DNA of 13,738 nucleotides from Candidatus Neoanaerotignum tabaqchaliae (GTDB taxonomy: Bacteria; Bacillota; Clostridia; Lachnospirales; Anaerotignaceae): assembly GCA_904420235.1 (NCBI GenBank), contig CAJFUS010000199.1, positions 1 to 13,738 on the forward strand, in the 5' to 3' direction. The position numbers and the translations under genes were made by a program. The notes under the pieces were generated by a model that was given only the letters and a program-made list of their open reading frames with translations, ran no database searches and was not told the DNA's origin. Of the stretch, positions 12,841-13,738 are shown in pieces (position 1 is the first letter of the stretch; each line of letters starts with the position of its first letter).

Positions 12841-12900
12841 GACAAAACAGAATTTTTAAATGTGGCTCAAGTATGTCAAATGGTGTTTTGTCCTTTTTTT
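12841..12900 (+). other. Terminator-like long stem-loop between patatin gene and cotJA
   Basis: GACAAAACA (12841-12849) pairs perfectly with TGTTTTGTC (12884-12892). Inside, a 2x2 internal loop is followed by four more pairs (ATTT with AAAT), leaving a loop of about 22 bases. C and seven T's follow (12894-12900). It lies just 5 bases after the patatin terminator and upstream of the cotJ promoter candidate. It could be a second terminator, the 3' end of a small RNA, or a regulatory element; nothing matches a known family. Confidence 0.6.
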
Positions 12901-12911
12901 ATTTAGGTGTA

Positions 12912-12939
12912 ACAACATGTTTTTGTTTAACATAATATA
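12912..12939 (+). promoter_or_regulatory. Candidate sporulation (sigma-E/sigma-K type) promoter of cotJABC
   Basis: CATAATATA (12931-12939) fits the CATANNNTA -10 pattern of sigma-K and matches sigma-E's CATACAAT at 6 of 8. AC stands 17 bases upstream (12912-12913), as sigma-K prefers; a good sigma-E -35 is not evident. No convincing sigma-A promoter is visible here. In Bacillus subtilis the cotJ operon is sigma-E dependent. Confidence 0.45.
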
Positions 12940-12968
12940 AAGTGCCACACAAAAACAGGAGGAAAAAA

Positions 12969-13265
12969 ATGAAACAGGTATATGATGAGTTTTATAAAAT
13001 TTTTGGCTGCAACATTTCCTGCGGCGGGAAAAAATGCCCCGACCCATGCGATATAAGTCCCGACAATTTTTGCTTTGAGCCAGCCGATTGCAACGACTGT
13101 ATTATAGAAAGAATCGGCCTGGCAGAAGCCTATGTGCCATATCAAACAGATATGAGCCTTATGGAGCCGGAAAAAAGCCTTGAGCTTGGAACGGCCTTTG
13201 AGGAGCTTGTTATCCCTTATGCAAGAACATTAAAACAATCAGGCGGGAGGAAGTTTAATGGATAA
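12969..13265 (+). CDS. cotJA: Spore coat associated protein CotJA, with Cys-rich N-terminus
   Basis: The CotJA core is at about 51-84: LAEAYVPYQTDM, then a Pro/Glu segment and LGTAFEELVIPY. CotJA is a small coat protein made in the mother cell and works with CotJB and CotJC. The protein is 98 residues, longer than the classical CotJA of about 80. The extra N-terminal part (about 10-46) carries seven cysteines (14, 18, 23, 27, 35, 41, 44), in CNISCGGKKCPDPC and FCFEPADCNDC, absent from the classical form as I know it. They could bind metal or form cross-links. AGGAGG lies 7 bases before ATG 12969; an in-frame GTG at 12942 lacks a ribosome-binding site. The end overlaps cotJB by 8 bases. Confidence 0.88.
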   Translation: MKQVYDEFYKIFGCNISCGGKKCPDPCDISPDNFCFEPADCNDCIIERIGLAEAYVPYQTDMSLMEPEKSLELGTAFEELVIPYARTLKQSGGRKFNG

Positions 13266-13530
13266 AGAAACTCTTTTAATAAAACTTAGTGAGCTTGACT
13301 TTATGGCCGTTGACTTAGGCCTTTATCTTAACACCCACCCAAACTGCGAGGAGGCCATTGAGGAATACAACAAAATAATAAGGGCCGCCGATACTGTTAG
13401 AGGAAAATATGAAAAAGTGGCCGGACCAATGTGTTCTTTCCGCTCAATTAACAGGTGTGACACACAATGGCAATGGAGCGACTGCCCATGGCCATGGAGC
13501 AAAAATTTTAACTATGGGGAGGAATGCTGA
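13258..13530 (+). CDS. cotJB: Spore coat protein CotJB
   Basis: This 90-residue protein carries the CotJB hallmarks: ELDFMAVDLGLYLNTHP (12-28), a helical segment EEAIEEYNKIIRAAD (31-45), GPM (56-58) and the tryptophan-rich end WQWSDCPWPW (71-80). It is a structural partner of CotJA and CotJC in the spore coat. GGGAGG lies 7 bases before the ATG, inside the end of cotJA, so the genes are translationally coupled. Five cysteines (30, 59, 67, 76, 90) are present, more than I would expect for this family, echoing the Cys-rich CotJA next door. Family assignment is firm. Confidence 0.93.
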   Translation: MDKETLLIKLSELDFMAVDLGLYLNTHPNCEEAIEEYNKIIRAADTVRGKYEKVAGPMCSFRSINRCDTQWQWSDCPWPWSKNFNYGEEC

Positions 13531-13532
13531 TT

Positions 13533-13738
13533 ATGTGGATTTATGAAAAAAAGCTTATGTTTCCTATAAATATAAAAAATAACGACCCAAAACTTGCCAA
13601 AATAATGCTTGAGCAGTACGGCGGTTCCGATGGTGAGCTTGGCGCGTCCATAAGATATTTAAGCCAAAAATTCACAATGATTACTCCTCAGGCAAAAGCC
13701 ACATTAAACGATATAGGCACAGAGGAACTTGCCCATAC
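13533..13738 (+). CDS. cotJC: Spore coat protein CotJC, manganese catalase family, N-terminal part
   Basis: The first 68 complete codons of CotJC are visible; the gene runs off the window. The family is related to dimanganese catalases, which dismutate hydrogen peroxide, and CotJC sits in the coat with CotJA and CotJB. Three expected metal ligands are in place: Glu35 in DGELGAS and Glu65 and His68 in GTEELAH, close to Glu35, Glu66 and His69 of Lactobacillus plantarum manganese catalase. The start of the protein, MWIYEKKLMFP, and the RYLSQKFTM segment are typical. GGGGAGG lies about 10 bases before the ATG and the gene begins 2 bases after the cotJB stop. The remaining ligands lie outside the window. 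Confidence 0.95.
   Translation, partial: MWIYEKKLMFPINIKNNDPKLAKIMLEQYGGSDGELGASIRYLSQKFTMITPQAKATLNDIGTEELAH

Noticed and set aside
12861..12880. Possible tRNA-Pro fragment (D-arm-like TGTGGCTCAAGT)
   Set aside because: Only about 12 bases resemble the tRNA and no other arm is present; it is the loop of a stem-loop, so most likely coincidence.
1..13738. CRISPR arrays, insertion sequences, prophage or defence genes
   Set aside because: No spaced direct repeats, transposase, integrase, att-like duplications or known defence domains were seen; the two tRNA-Pro genes are not followed by an integrase or a tRNA-end repeat.

Overview
The window looks like chromosome of an anaerobic, endospore-forming, low-GC Firmicute of the class Clostridia, probably near the Lachnospiraceae/Lachnospirales (the rank below class is inference). 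Evidence: A+T-rich intergenic DNA, strong purine-rich Shine-Dalgarno sites, GTG and TTG starts, frequent ATA and AGA codons, textbook sigma-A promoters, a T-box riboswitch and a cotJABC spore-coat operon. I see no insertion sequence, phage gene, CRISPR array or plasmid feature; it reads as core chromosome with some poorly characterised genes.

Layout. (1) 1-998, plus strand: the 3' part of lgt, then two small overlapping ORFs (one unknown, one ribbon-helix-helix-like), closed by a bidirectional terminator. (2) 1004-2217, minus: a MarR regulator with a perfect-consensus promoter and, downstream, a cytidylate-kinase-like protein whose Shine-Dalgarno lies in a hairpin. (3) 2298-3467: an unknown 97-codon gene (plus) whose end overlaps the end of a YihY/BrkB membrane protein gene (minus). 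(4) 3606-8646, minus: a complete leucine operon, leuA-leuC-leuD-leuB, with promoter, leucine-type T-box leader and terminator. (5) 8673-11277: a DUF1576-type membrane protein (minus) diverging from an Ldh-family 2-hydroxyacid dehydrogenase (plus); their promoters overlap. (6) 11280-11567: two tRNA-Pro genes identical except for the first anticodon base (AGG versus CGG). (7) 11616-12835: a patatin-like phospholipase with an unrecognised N-terminal region. (8) 12841-13738: a large stem-loop, then cotJA, cotJB and the start of cotJC (manganese catalase family).

How the parts work together. The four leu genes convert 2-ketoisovalerate to 2-ketoisocaproate, the precursor of leucine. Uncharged tRNA-Leu should open the operon through the T-box; a palindrome inside the promoter spacer suggests a second, transcription-factor control. 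DUF1576 ends 26 bases before the leu -35 box with no clear terminator between, so read-through into the T-box leader is possible. The divergent DUF1576/dehydrogenase pair has the layout of a co-regulated membrane protein and enzyme. cotJABC builds part of the spore coat in the mother cell.

The best candidates for something undescribed are the tRNA-Pro(AGG)/(CGG) twin pair, the DUF1576/dehydrogenase divergon, the cysteine-rich N-terminus on CotJA, and the terminator-like stem-loop before cotJA. I do not see convincing evidence of a wholly new multi-gene system.
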